Assembly (NCBI GenBank): GCA_965656185.1
Contig: CBFHJH010000001.1
Span: forward strand, 434,001-498,000
Length of the DNA: 64,000 nt
Reading direction: 5' to 3'
From: Croceimicrobium sp965656185
GTDB lineage: Bacteria; Bacteroidota; Bacteroidia; Flavobacteriales; Schleiferiaceae
A program made the position numbers and the translations under genes. The notes beneath the pieces were generated by a model. The model worked only from the letters and a program-made list of their open reading frames with translations. It was not told where the DNA came from and did no database searches. Positions 54,796-63,979 of the stretch are shown here, piece after piece (positions within the stretch are counted from its first letter, which is position 1; every line of letters begins with the position of its first letter).

Positions 54796-54812
54796 AATTC
54801 CCAAATTAGATC

Positions 54813-57800
54813 ATGAAAAAGGTATTGGCTCTTCTTCTTTTCATCAGCTTTCACCTTGGCCTAGGGGCGCAATGCAGCGTACCTTCCAACTTCACGGCGC
54901 AAAATATTAGCACCACTTCTATCGATATCGATCTTAGCGCCAGTGGCAGCGGCCCCTGGGAGATCGAATATGGCTTAACCGGCTTTATGGTGGGTACCGG
55001 CACGCGCATCACCGTTACTGCCAATCAACCCAGCATAACCGGACTAGCGCCGGCTACCGCTTATCGTGTGCACATCCGACGGAAATGTGGCGCACAGACC
55101 AGTGCTTGGGCCAGTTTCAGTTTTACCACCGCCTGCAATACCACTTTCAATGCCCCGGTTACCTTTAATTTTGAAAGCCCGGCTTGGCAAAGCCCCACTA
55201 CTACCAATGGCACCGGAACCCTGGGCAACTGTTGGATCGTTAGTCCCCAAGCTACCCAAACCTTTTGGTCCGTAGGCCCGCCGCATAATACCCGCCTCAA
55301 CACCGGACCCCTGGGCGACCACAGCAGCGGCTTTGGTAAATACCTTCACCTCAATGCCCTGAGCGTTTCTCAAGACAGTATTTCCACTATTCAAAGCCCC
55401 GCCATCGATCTGAGCGGAGTAGCCCAGCCTCAATTGGAGTTTTGGTACCACTTATTCGGAGCCGAGATCGACTCCCTCGAGCTCATGGCGCGCTACAACT
55501 CAGCCCTCGACTGGGATACCATCTATACGTTTCAAGGCCCTCAGCAATCTGTCCAAGAAGATCCCTGGTTGAAATTGAACCTGAGCCTCTCCGCCTACGC
55601 CGACAGTACGGTATACTTTCAATTCGTGGGCTATGGCGATGGCGATGAAGTGCAAATGGCGATCGACGACCTTTCGGTTTACGACTCCTTAGCCTGCCGG
55701 CCTTCTACTTATTTTCATCAAGTATCTACCGATGATCAGTCGGTTTTACTCGACTGGGATCCCGGCACTGGCGGCAGCCATCAGATCGAATACGGCGCCC
55801 CAGGGTTTAGCATTGGCAGCGGAACCCGCCTTAATGTAGGAGCTCCTCCTTACCGCATTAGCGGCCTCAACTCTAATACTACTTATGAATTTTACCTACG
55901 CGACCTCTGCGGAAATCAATTCAGCAATTGGACCCCTGTTTTAAAGGTAAATACCGATTGCAGTCCAATAATGGCTCCCTATCAAGAGGATTTTGAAGCC
56001 GCCGCTTGGCCTAATGGCGGATTGGAAGCCTGTTGGGATCGTTGGGATCTTCACGATTTTAAATGGGAAGTGGGACCGCCTTCCTTAAATTATACCCAAA
56101 GCGGTCCCGGCCCCAACCAGCGCAGCGGTAGTACGAAATACCTGGTGGCCGATCGCCCTAATCAGAAAGGCGATCCCCGTAGCAGCCTTGTAACGCCGCT
56201 AATCGACCTAGATACCATTAATAACCCGGAGATCAAATTTTGGCGCCACATGTTCGGCTTGCAGATCACCGCTTTTGAAGTGTCGATCGATAGTGGCGAC
56301 GGATACCATTTGCTCAAACGTATTATTGGCGCCCAACAAAATGCCAAGACCGATCCCTGGGAAGAAGAGATCTTGGCCATACCCAATTATTCCGGAAAGC
56401 AGGTAAAGGTCAAATTTACCGCCATAGCCAGTCGTAATTGGGCCTCTTTAGCGCGCATCGCTATCGATGATTTCTCGATCGGCCAATCACCCGGCTGTCG
56501 GAAACCGACCGATCTCGCGCTTCAAAATGTGCGCTTCACCACCGCTACCGTCGATTGGCTGAGCGGAGGCGCTACCGACTGGATCTATAAGATTCAAGCC
56601 AGCGGTGGCGTGCCATTTATTGGCCCCACAAGCTCCAATCCCCTTTATTTAAGCAATCTACAGCCTGGCACCGAATACACCATTTGGCTGCGTGACAGCT
56701 GTGGCCTGGCCGATGTAAGTGCCTGGTCGGCTCCACTTAGCTTTAAAACCGCTTGTTTACCGGATAGCGCCCCTTATTTTGAGGATTTTGAAGGCAGTAC
56801 TTTTGTGGTGCAGAGTTCTTGGTTTTCTCCCGGTAGCCTAGACCCCTGCTGGCAACGCAGTCATGAGGTAGGTCCGATGTGGCAGCCCTCCCCGGCCACC
56901 ATCTTCCCCAATAACCTACTGCCTACCAGCGATCATACCACCGGCAGCGGTAAGTATATGGGGGGCACCCTTTTCCTAGGAAACGGCAGCAATGAACCTA
57001 CTTATTTCACTTCACCGCATATCGACCTTTCTGCCTTGATCCGTCCCGAACTATCCTTTTGGTATTTCTTGGGAGGTTACAGCTGGTCTACCAACCAAAT
57101 CGAGCTCGAAGTGAACGACGGCTCAGGCTGGCAAAGCCTTACCAGTATCTATGGTCCACAACAATTATCCACTTCCGCGGCGTGGCTGGAAGAGATCGTA
57201 GACCTTTCGGCTTTTAAGGACGATACTATCCAACTGCGTTTTAGCTCCCAAGGCAATAACCTCTATGCCGCCACTGCCGGCGGTATCGACGATATTTCGA
57301 TCTACGATAATCCCGATTGTAATGAACCTTCGGACCTTAGGGCCTTCCGCATCAATAGCAGCAGTGCTGCCCTCTCGTGGACCAGCGGTGGAGCGAGTCA
57401 ATGGAACTTACGCTTCCGCGAAAGGGGGGCTTCTTTCCAGCACCTAAACCCAGCGGTGAATGATACCTTTCTATTAAGTGGCTTACAGCCCGGCACCAGC
57501 TACGAAGTGTGGGTGCGCGATTCTTGTAACCCCGACGTAAGTTTCTGGCATGGCCCCCTCTATTTTATCACCGACTGCAATCCTAGCAACGTGCCTTATT
57601 ACGAAAGCTTCGATGGTCAACAATGGAGCCTATCATCCGCACCTACTGATCCAGGGGCGATCGATCTCTGCTGGCGACGCTCCGACAGCACCACGAAAGT
57701 ATGGCTACCAGGAAATGGCTCTACCAGTCCTTTTAGCGGACCAGCGGGCACCAGGAGTGGCAATGGACATTACCTTTTTACCGAGATCCTGGCCAGTCCT

Positions 57801-59375
57801 CCCGCTAATTACAGTGAGCCGCTCGAACTAAGCAGTCTGGTGATCCTTAACTCTGGCCTGCAACAACCTGAGCTCAATTATTGGTACCACCTTTATGGTC
57901 CGCAGATCCAAAGTTTAAAGGTCTACCTGGAATTTGGCGACGATTCACGCATCTTGATCGATTCCTTGATCGGGGCGCAGCAAAACAATGCTACGGCGGC
58001 ATGGCAGCAGAACAGTGTTTCCTTGGCCGCTTTTCAAGGCGATACCTTTAAGGTGGTATTCGTGGCCGATATTGGCAACAGCCCGGCAAGAGGCAATATC
58101 GCGCTAGACGATGTAGAAATCATAGACGCAAATTGCAGCCCCCCTCAAGGTCTTTCCGCTAATAATATTACCGCTACCGCCGCTAACTTGAATTGGAGCA
58201 GCGTAAGCGCCAGAAGTACCATCGAATTTGGGCTAAGTGGTTTTAGCCAAGGCAATGGCAGTAGTATAAGCGCGGTCCAACCGGGCTACCGCTTAAGCGG
58301 CCTCCAGCCCTTTACCAGCTACGATTTTTATGTACAAGACAGCTGTCGGACTACCAATAGCAATTGGACTGGACCGTATACCTTCACCACCACATGCAGC
58401 GCCCCACGGGCCGACTTTAGAGAACAGGGCAGCACTTTGAGCCTTAGTTTCAATGCCACCCCTTCCCTAGGCATTGGCCTGCAGTATGCTTGGGATTTTG
58501 GCGATGGCTCCAATGGCCAAGGCTTAAATCCACGACACACTTATGCCTCCGCCGGTTTCTATAATGTACAACTTATAATTACCGATACTTGCGGGCAAAG
58601 CGATACCCTGATCAAGAATATCCAGGTATGTGCCGCTCCCCAAGCTCAGATCCAATATCAAGTTCAAGGCTTACAAGTATTCCTCGATGGCCGGTCTTCC
58701 AGTCAGGCCAGCCAGTATTATTGGGATTTAGGCCCCGCCGGAATTTTCAACCAAGACAGCCTTAGCATTACTTTCCCCGCCAAGGGTATTTATCCCATCT
58801 ATCTGGTGGTAAGTAATGCCTGTGGCGGTACCGATACCAGCTTCCTCGATCTGGTCATATGCGATAAGCCCACCGCCAGTTTTACCCGTACCATCAACGT
58901 GTTTAATGGAGTAATGCAAGTGAACTTCGATGGTACCGCCTCGATCTTTGCCGATCGCTATCGCTGGGACTTTGGCGATGGCAGTAGTGATACCACCAGT
59001 CTCACGCCTACCCATACTTATCCTACTACGAGCCTCAATTATATGGTACGCCTCATTGTTTGGGCCGATTGCGGCCTATCCGATACCTTGGCTTACCCGC
59101 TAAGTGGCATGATCTCCAGTCAGGCAGAAACCTTGAATCCGATCGCGGTCTACCCCAACCCTAGCGACGAACGATTAATGATCTACTCGCCCGAACAAGC
59201 GCTCGATCCCCAAGAAATGAGCTGCTACGATTTGAGTGGAAAGGCCTATAGCCTGCCCCTCTTACGGCAAGAAGAAACTTTATTGGAATTCGATGTATCG
59301 GCCCTAGCCTCGGGGGAATACCTCTTAATGCTAGACCCCGCTCAAAACCAAACGGTAAAGATCGTGGTGCGCTAA
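54813..59375 (+). CDS. Large T9SS-secreted FN3/MAM-like/PKD protein
   Basis: A 1520-residue surface protein. The signal peptide ends HLGLGAQ. Five fibronectin type III domains, each starting C..P..... and ending W....F.T.C, alternate with four MAM/lectin-like domains (such as APYQEDFEAAAWPNGGLEAC and LEFWYHLFGAEIDSLEL). Three PKD-type domains follow (YAWDFGDGSNG, YYWDLGPAG, YRWDFGDGSSD). The C-terminus is a type A T9SS sorting domain (VYPNPSDERLMI). There is no catalytic motif, so it is probably an adhesin or polymer-binding protein. It converges with the M43 protease gene, 158 nt away, with repeat-rich DNA on both outer sides. Confidence 0.9.
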   Translation: MKKVLALLLFISFHLGLGAQCSVPSNFTAQNISTTSIDIDLSASGSGPWEIEYGLTGFMVGTGTRITVTANQPSITGLAPATAYRVHIRRKCGAQTSAWASFSFTTACNTTFNAPVTFNFESPAWQSPTTTNGTGTLGNCWIVSPQATQTFWSVGPPHNTRLNTGPLGDHSSGFGKYLHLNALSVSQDSISTIQSPAIDLSGVAQPQLEFWYHLFGAEIDSLELMARYNSALDWDTIYTFQGPQQSVQEDPWLKLNLSLSAYADSTVYFQFVGYGDGDEVQMAIDDLSVYDSLACRPSTYFHQVSTDDQSVLLDWDPGTGGSHQIEYGAPGFSIGSGTRLNVGAPPYRISGLNSNTTYEFYLRDLCGNQFSNWTPVLKVNTDCSPIMAPYQEDFEAAAWPNGGLEACWDRWDLHDFKWEVGPPSLNYTQSGPGPNQRSGSTKYLVADRPNQKGDPRSSLVTPLIDLDTINNPEIKFWRHMFGLQITAFEVSIDSGDGYHLLKRIIGAQQNAKTDPWEEEILAIPNYSGKQVKVKFTAIASRNWASLARIAIDDFSIGQSPGCRKPTDLALQNVRFTTATVDWLSGGATDWIYKIQASGGVPFIGPTSSNPLYLSNLQPGTEYTIWLRDSCGLADVSAWSAPLSFKTACLPDSAPYFEDFEGSTFVVQSSWFSPGSLDPCWQRSHEVGPMWQPSPATIFPNNLLPTSDHTTGSGKYMGGTLFLGNGSNEPTYFTSPHIDLSALIRPELSFWYFLGGYSWSTNQIELEVNDGSGWQSLTSIYGPQQLSTSAAWLEEIVDLSAFKDDTIQLRFSSQGNNLYAATAGGIDDISIYDNPDCNEPSDLRAFRINSSSAALSWTSGGASQWNLRFRERGASFQHLNPAVNDTFLLSGLQPGTSYEVWVRDSCNPDVSFWHGPLYFITDCNPSNVPYYESFDGQQWSLSSAPTDPGAIDLCWRRSDSTTKVWLPGNGSTSPFSGPAGTRSGNGHYLFTEILASPPANYSEPLELSSLVILNSGLQQPELNYWYHLYGPQIQSLKVYLEFGDDSRILIDSLIGAQQNNATAAWQQNSVSLAAFQGDTFKVVFVADIGNSPARGNIALDDVEIIDANCSPPQGLSANNITATAANLNWSSVSARSTIEFGLSGFSQGNGSSISAVQPGYRLSGLQPFTSYDFYVQDSCRTTNSNWTGPYTFTTTCSAPRADFREQGSTLSLSFNATPSLGIGLQYAWDFGDGSNGQGLNPRHTYASAGFYNVQLIITDTCGQSDTLIKNIQVCAAPQAQIQYQVQGLQVFLDGRSSSQASQYYWDLGPAGIFNQDSLSITFPAKGIYPIYLVVSNACGGTDTSFLDLVICDKPTASFTRTINVFNGVMQVNFDGTASIFADRYRWDFGDGSSDTTSLTPTHTYPTTSLNYMVRLIVWADCGLSDTLAYPLSGMISSQAETLNPIAVYPNPSDERLMIYSPEQALDPQEMSCYDLSGKAYSLPLLRQEETLLEFDVSALASGEYLLMLDPAQNQTVKIVVR

Positions 59376-59507
59376 GTGATTTCGAGTAAAGCTCTAAAGA
59401 ATCGGAGCTAAGCGCCTTAAGTCCGGGCAATACATTCCGCAAGTCGATAGCGAGGAAAGCAGCAGCAGTAGAGTATTTATCAAGCACTAAGCTTTCCTCT
59501 CTTCTAC

Positions 59508-59534
59508 TCATCCTCTCATCCTCTCATCCTCTCT
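59508..59534. repeat. TCATCCTC tandem repeat
   Basis: Three exact 8-bp copies plus a partial fourth, right after the M43 protease stop on the minus strand. It is a small microsatellite between convergent genes. Confidence 0.85.
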
Positions 59535-60961
59535 TATCGTTTCACCACTTTAAAGGTACGTTCGCCCTGGGTCGTGCTCACTTGCACTAAATAAAGTCCA
59601 TTCGGACCAGCTAGCTCAAGCTCTAAGCTTCCATCGGGTTTTAAGCTATGCTGTTGTAGTTGTACCCCAGCCAGATTGTAAACCTTCACCGTAGCGGCTT
59701 CAAGATCGGCCGGTGCCTGGATCCGTAAAGCGCCATTACTGGGATTAGGGAAACATTCGATCTGCTGCAATAGCGCTTGCTCTGAAGTGCTAATGGTAAA
59801 GAGATTGGGGCGGTAATTGAATAAAGTAGAACGCATCAATAAAGCTTGCTCATGGGTAAAAGCATTCATACAGGCGTCGGTGCTGTAATCCATGAAATTC
59901 TCGATCATATCCGGCAAATTGGCCCCACCAATACTGTCTACACAGGTATTACGACTGGTATTACAGGTAAATTGGTTCGAATTATTAGACAAAGGGGTAT
60001 CCGAGATATAGTCATCGGCCGAGCAATTGCCATCTCCCCAAATATGACGTAAGGCCAAATAATGGCCCACTTCATGCGAAAGCAGATCACCCTCGGTGCT
60101 TACACTGTTAAAGCCAGCGTAAGGGGCTGGATACTGATTGGGATTATTGGGCCCGATCGCCACATAATGCATAATGGCGCCGGTGGTACTTAAGAGGGTA
60201 TCGATTCCTGTACCAACAAAGTTGGGATGATTGGAAGGGGGACGCGCAAAACCCAAGAATACCAATTCTTCAAAATTGTTGAATTGGGGTTCGAAGATGC
60301 GCAGATCACCGATCCATATGTTCAAATAACGCTCTACGTCCCAAGCGTCCGAACCACCTAGGCTATCGAAGGTTAGGCGTGAGAAATTGTAAAATAGGCT
60401 ATCGTTCACCCATTGTTGGATCTGAGCTGGCTGATTGGCACCATAAGGCAAAATTCCGCCAAAATGCTCTATACTGGTAGGCTGACGAACGATGCCATTG
60501 GTCGGGTTACCAGCTGGATCTACCGTGGCCAATTCGAACTTGATCTTCGGATTACCTACATAAGGCTCGAAGTCAGTTCGTAAATTAATGGTGTCGGGGT
60601 TCTGCCGACTAAAATTTGCGTTGAGCGAAGCAAGCTGGTTGTAGATCACCGAATCGGGTAAATTCTCGGTAGAATCATTGTATACCACATGAAATACCAC
60701 CGGAACCGTTAAAGTGGCCGCTAAGCTTTTATTGCGACGCTCCAATTTAGAAACCGCCTCTTTCAAAGCAGCATCGGCGGCCGCTTTAAAACCAGGCTGC
60801 CTCCTATCCTGCTCCATCATCAAGATATGCGATCCGCACTGCGGCTTGGCCTCCGCTTCGGCACTGGGTGCGCCGTGACTATGTTGTAAAAGATTATTGA
60901 TTACCCCCTGCCCTTGCAAGCCGAAACTCGCAACTAAGACTAAGAATAAAGCTTTTTTCAT
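59534..60961 (-). CDS. T9SS-secreted M43-type (pappalysin-like) metalloprotease
   Basis: A 475-residue secreted zinc protease. The signal peptide is about 1-19 (ends LQGQG). The active site is LLSHEVGHYLALRHIWGDGNC, the HExxHxxxxxH pattern of M43 peptidases, with Met-turn ENFMDYS and calcium-site-like Asp/Asn residues around it. The last 75 residues are a type A T9SS sorting domain (CFPNPSNGALRIQ). It probably degrades external proteins. It is convergent with the FN3/MAM/PKD gene. Confidence 0.92.
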   Translation of the reverse strand: MKKALFLVLVASFGLQGQGVINNLLQHSHGAPSAEAEAKPQCGSHILMMEQDRRQPGFKAAADAALKEAVSKLERRNKSLAATLTVPVVFHVVYNDSTENLPDSVIYNQLASLNANFSRQNPDTINLRTDFEPYVGNPKIKFELATVDPAGNPTNGIVRQPTSIEHFGGILPYGANQPAQIQQWVNDSLFYNFSRLTFDSLGGSDAWDVERYLNIWIGDLRIFEPQFNNFEELVFLGFARPPSNHPNFVGTGIDTLLSTTGAIMHYVAIGPNNPNQYPAPYAGFNSVSTEGDLLSHEVGHYLALRHIWGDGNCSADDYISDTPLSNNSNQFTCNTSRNTCVDSIGGANLPDMIENFMDYSTDACMNAFTHEQALLMRSTLFNYRPNLFTISTSEQALLQQIECFPNPSNGALRIQAPADLEAATVKVYNLAGVQLQQHSLKPDGSLELELAGPNGLYLVQVSTTQGERTFKVVKR

Positions 60962-61233
60962 GGTTCAGAGTTTTATGCTTGGCAATTTAGTAATTGTTTG
61001 AAATAGGATAGCAATTTTCATTCCAAAAGGAAGAAGAACGAATGGCCCAGAGGCTCAGGGACTCAGTAGCTCAAACTCGCCCACAAAAGATTTCACTTAG
61101 ATGACCTTCCCTGCTTGCCCTGCTTGCCCTGCTCGCCCGCCGTAGCTTCAGCGAAGGAAGGCTCGCCCCCGAAGCTTTAGCGCAGGTGGGCTAGCAAAAA
61201 AGAATCCTATTTTAGTCCATCTAAAACTCTAGC
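60962..61233. other. Intergenic region with hairpin family members
   Basis: A 272-nt gap between divergent genes. The part 61100-61200 holds repeated words (CTGCTTGCC twice) and two hairpins. No gene is seen. Confidence 0.7.
61135..61191. repeat. Two adjacent AGCTT-AGCG family hairpins
   Basis: Hairpin 1 spans 61135-61162 (GCCCGCC pairing with GGAAGGC, two mismatches; loop GTAGCTTCAGCGAA). Hairpin 2 spans 61165-61191 (GCCCCC with GGTGGGC, imperfect; loop GAAGCTTTAGCGCA). The shared loop words link them to 54481 and 54705. Confidence 0.65.
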
Positions 61234-61666
61234 ATGCGCCTAAACCTAATCTTAGCCTCTTTGATCCTCCTCTTCTCAAGTTGCACGAACGAAGAAACGG
61301 AAGTCGATCCTTGCGAAAATGGCAGTAATGGAAAGCTACCTGAACGCTTATGGCGATATGGGACCACACTATGACATACCAGAGCAAAGCCTATTTTACA
61401 ACCGTTTAGGCAGTATCCTTTCTACTATCCAAGGTATCGGCTTAGAGCCGGATGAGCTTACGGTGATCATCTACCGATACCGCAATGAATGCAGCGGCAA
61501 TTACTGTTACCTTTTTCGCACCGCCGGCCAGGGCCCAGGCGAATCGATCGCTGATATTACTTGGTCTGAAATAGAATCTGGTTTGGAGGCAAGTCATGAT
61601 CTAAAGGACGAGCAGGTATACGGTCAGGGTGGCTACCCCTTTACCGTGCGGGAACAAGGCTGGTGA
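61234..61666 (+). pseudogene. Small lipoprotein gene with a probable one-base frameshift
   Basis: The ATG at 61234 starts a lipoprotein signal (LASLILLFSSC) that continues TNEETEVDPCEN and then leaves frame. A second frame takes over at 61319: MAVMESYLNAYGDMGPHYD, with YRYRNECSGNYCYLF and a Gly/Pro-rich end. The four As at 61316-61319 are the simplest place for an extra base. The fused protein would be about 143 residues. No family is recognised. This could be an assembly error or real decay. Confidence 0.6.
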
Positions 61667-62087
61667 TAAATTGGTTTTTCTATTACAGGTATTGGCATCC
61701 GCTCCTCTTATACTTTTCCCTCTTAGGCTTTAATGCAATAGGGCTTCCATTTATCCCGCCGAAACTCAGCGTCCCTTCGTGCTCTTGGTGTGCTTTAGTG
61801 AGTGCAACGAACGGGTATGAGTTCTGTATGCGTAGCGAACCGTCGTGTTCCCTCCTGGAACTGCCTGGCATAGCATAGCGTAGGCATGACCTTTTTTCGT
61901 GAGCGCAGGTGAGCTCGCCTGAGAGCCCTCCACCCTTAGCTCCCAGCTTCCAAGCTAGCGCAGTTTACCATGTTTTACGTGGAGCGTAGGCGAGCTTTTT
62001 TTGCCTTGTACCAAATTGTACTTAGCATGTACTAACCTAGCCTCCACCAAATGTATTTTTAATAATCTATTCTATAATCTACTTCTC
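61667..62087. other. Intergenic region with repeats; no supported gene
   Basis: A 421-nt stretch. It holds a TGCCT/AGGCA hairpin at 61862-61886, the 27-bp copy at 61933-61959, and an inverted pair GCTCGCCT (about 61914) and AGGCGAGC (about 61988) that ends in a T-run and could act as a rightward terminator. Frames across it look spurious. Confidence 0.6.
61933..61959. repeat. 27-bp direct repeat copy 2
   Basis: Matches 54663-54689 at 26 of 27 bases; one A/C difference near the middle. Confidence 0.8.
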
Positions 62088-63800
62088 ATGCGCTACTTGA
62101 TTACTTTTCTCGCCTACCTATTTTGCTTTTCCTCTCTGGCTCAAACCGATAGTTCGGCGATACCCAACTCTGGCATCAAAGGCCTAAAAGATAATTTAGA
62201 CCGTCTTATCTCCGAAAACAAGATCGACTCAGCCTTACTTTATACGGGCAAACTGATCCAATATTATAAAAATGAGGGGGACTACTACGAGGAATTACGA
62301 GCGGTAAGTCATAAGGCAGAAATTTTGCGGCATATCAGCTCTCTAGCCGAAGCTAAGAGCCTCATGATGGAATATAGTTCAGTAGCCGATACCATGGCTA
62401 CCTCTACGGTAAAGTCGGTTTATTACAATCGACTAGCCGCGATACTAATAGAGCTGAAAGAACTTGAAGCGGCTTTGAAAGCTGTAAAAAGATCGCAAAG
62501 CATAGACGCAAAAGCTGGATACACTTGGCGAAAATACTCCAATTGGAACATAGAGGGCGCGATCTACCGCGACCAAAAGCAATTTTACTTGGCCCGAGAA
62601 GTACTCGAACGATCAGCGCAATATGCCAAAGTTCAAAATGATACGAATGAGTACCTCACGGCGCTTTATAACCTCAGTCATAATTATTTTCAAGCGAAAG
62701 ATTTTGAACAGGCCTTAGAAGCAGCTCAAGCCTACCTGCTTACTTACCCTTATGACTTTACGCGTATGCCTGCCGACGTGGCCGAAATTGGAGCAGAGGC
62801 TGCCCAAGAACTAGGCAACCATAAATTGGCCTTTACTTTGCTGGACTCGGCATACGAATGGCGATTGCAAGAAATGTCGGAGGTGATCGACTCCCGAGTG
62901 GAAGCACTGAAAATGACCGACCACCTTGAGAAAGCTCGTTTGGAGGGTGATATCCTGCGCTCACAGAAGGAAGCAGACCATTTTCGTATTGTTGCTTTGG
63001 CCTCATTCTTATCCATTGCAACCCTTCTTGTGATTGTATTCTTTCTGAGCAGCCGTAATTACAAAGAGCGCCATTCCAGGCAAACTGAGCAAAATGAAAG
63101 AATGCAGGAATCCCTAGAGTTTAAGGACAAATTGATCAGTATCGTTGCTCATGATATCCGCAATCCGGTGGCCTCTATTCGTGGTATGCTCCAACTTTAT
63201 AGCCAAGGCATGGTGAAAACCAATGAACTGATCGATTGGATGGATGGCCTAGAAACCTCCGTAGCCAATGTAGATCTACTATTAGAAAACCTCTTGAACT
63301 GGGTGAAGGCGCAAAGAGGACAGATTGAAGCCCATATTGAAAGCATCAATATCACCCCAATCCTCAATCAGACTGCCGCAGAATTACATTCTCAATTGGA
63401 ATTGAAAAAGATCGAATTAGATCGTTCTGGATTACCCACAACGGATCTCAACCTAAACGCTGATCCAAACATCCTCTCCTTTGCCTTTCGAAATATTCTC
63501 AGCAATGCCATTAAGTTTTCGGAGGAAGGAGCTGCGGTAAAGCTCCGTTTAGAAGAATTAGGAGAATTCTACAAAATCTCAGTTCAAGATCACGGGAAAG
63601 GGATGAGCTCTCAGCAAATTGAAGCCATAATGCAAAAGAAAGCAGAGAGTACCCGCGGTACCCGATCGGAAAAAGGAAGTGGCATGGGACTTGGATTAAG
63701 TCAAGAGTTCCTGCTGGCCATGGGAGCTCGATTTGCCATCGAATCCCAATTGGGAGAAGGCACCACTCTTAGCATTATGATTCCTAAAAACTTAGCTTAA
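62088..63800 (+). CDS. TPR-type membrane sensor histidine kinase
   Basis: About 570 residues. The start is the ATG at 62088, which opens the signal peptide (MRYLITFLAYLFCFSSLAQ); a start 29 codons upstream would bury it. TPR-like helices fill the extracytoplasmic region (about 40-290). A transmembrane helix follows (VALASFLSIATLLVIVFFLSS), then the H-box FKDKLISIVAHDIRNPVASIRG and the ATPase domain (NILSNAIKFSEEG, DHGKGMSS, GSGMGLGLSQEF). It has no receiver domain. Such TPR kinases in Bacteroidota likely respond to envelope or nutrient signals. Confidence 0.88.
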   Translation: MRYLITFLAYLFCFSSLAQTDSSAIPNSGIKGLKDNLDRLISENKIDSALLYTGKLIQYYKNEGDYYEELRAVSHKAEILRHISSLAEAKSLMMEYSSVADTMATSTVKSVYYNRLAAILIELKELEAALKAVKRSQSIDAKAGYTWRKYSNWNIEGAIYRDQKQFYLAREVLERSAQYAKVQNDTNEYLTALYNLSHNYFQAKDFEQALEAAQAYLLTYPYDFTRMPADVAEIGAEAAQELGNHKLAFTLLDSAYEWRLQEMSEVIDSRVEALKMTDHLEKARLEGDILRSQKEADHFRIVALASFLSIATLLVIVFFLSSRNYKERHSRQTEQNERMQESLEFKDKLISIVAHDIRNPVASIRGMLQLYSQGMVKTNELIDWMDGLETSVANVDLLLENLLNWVKAQRGQIEAHIESINITPILNQTAAELHSQLELKKIELDRSGLPTTDLNLNADPNILSFAFRNILSNAIKFSEEGAAVKLRLEELGEFYKISVQDHGKGMSSQQIEAIMQKKAESTRGTRSEKGSGMGLGLSQEFLLAMGARFAIESQLGEGTTLSIMIPKNLA

Positions 63801-63910
63801 AAGAAATACTCGCTATCGCTTTGAAGCCTTTGTTTTAAAACATTAGACCACCTTAAAATATTCTTCTTTAAGGCCAAATGGGATAACATAGAACAGTTAA
63901 AATTTGCCAG

Positions 63911-63979
63911 AAAAAAAAACTCCACCGACACCAGCCAATTAGTAGAGTTAGGGGTCTTGGCAAGTCATATGGTGGAGTT
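63911..63979 (-). terminator. Candidate terminator for a leftward gene beyond the window
   Basis: Nine-base inverted arms AACTCCACC (63918-63926) and GGTGGAGTT (63971-63979) are followed, on the minus strand, by a run of Ts (As at 63911-63919). It would end transcription coming from the right. The 44-nt loop is long but has inner pairing (GCCAA/TTGGC). Confidence 0.5.

Larger units (their letters stand above)
54100..54812. other. Repeat-rich intergenic region without a supported gene
   Basis: A 713-nt gap. It is less AT-rich than neighbours and made of short inverted and dispersed repeats, listed separately: three hairpins, one GTCATGCTGAG-type element and a 27-bp copy shared with 61933-61959. 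Open frames in it are made of repeats and look spurious. A candidate -7 box, TATCTTTA, is at 54788-54795. Confidence 0.8.

Noticed and set aside
55044..55451. A 135-codon minus-strand frame inside the large T9SS gene
   Set aside because: It is a shadow of the FN3/MAM gene, with low-complexity composition and no start context; the plus strand shows clear domains.
61663..61878. A 71-codon plus frame after the small lipoprotein
   Set aside because: It runs through the repeat-rich intergenic DNA and has no domain or signal that I trust.
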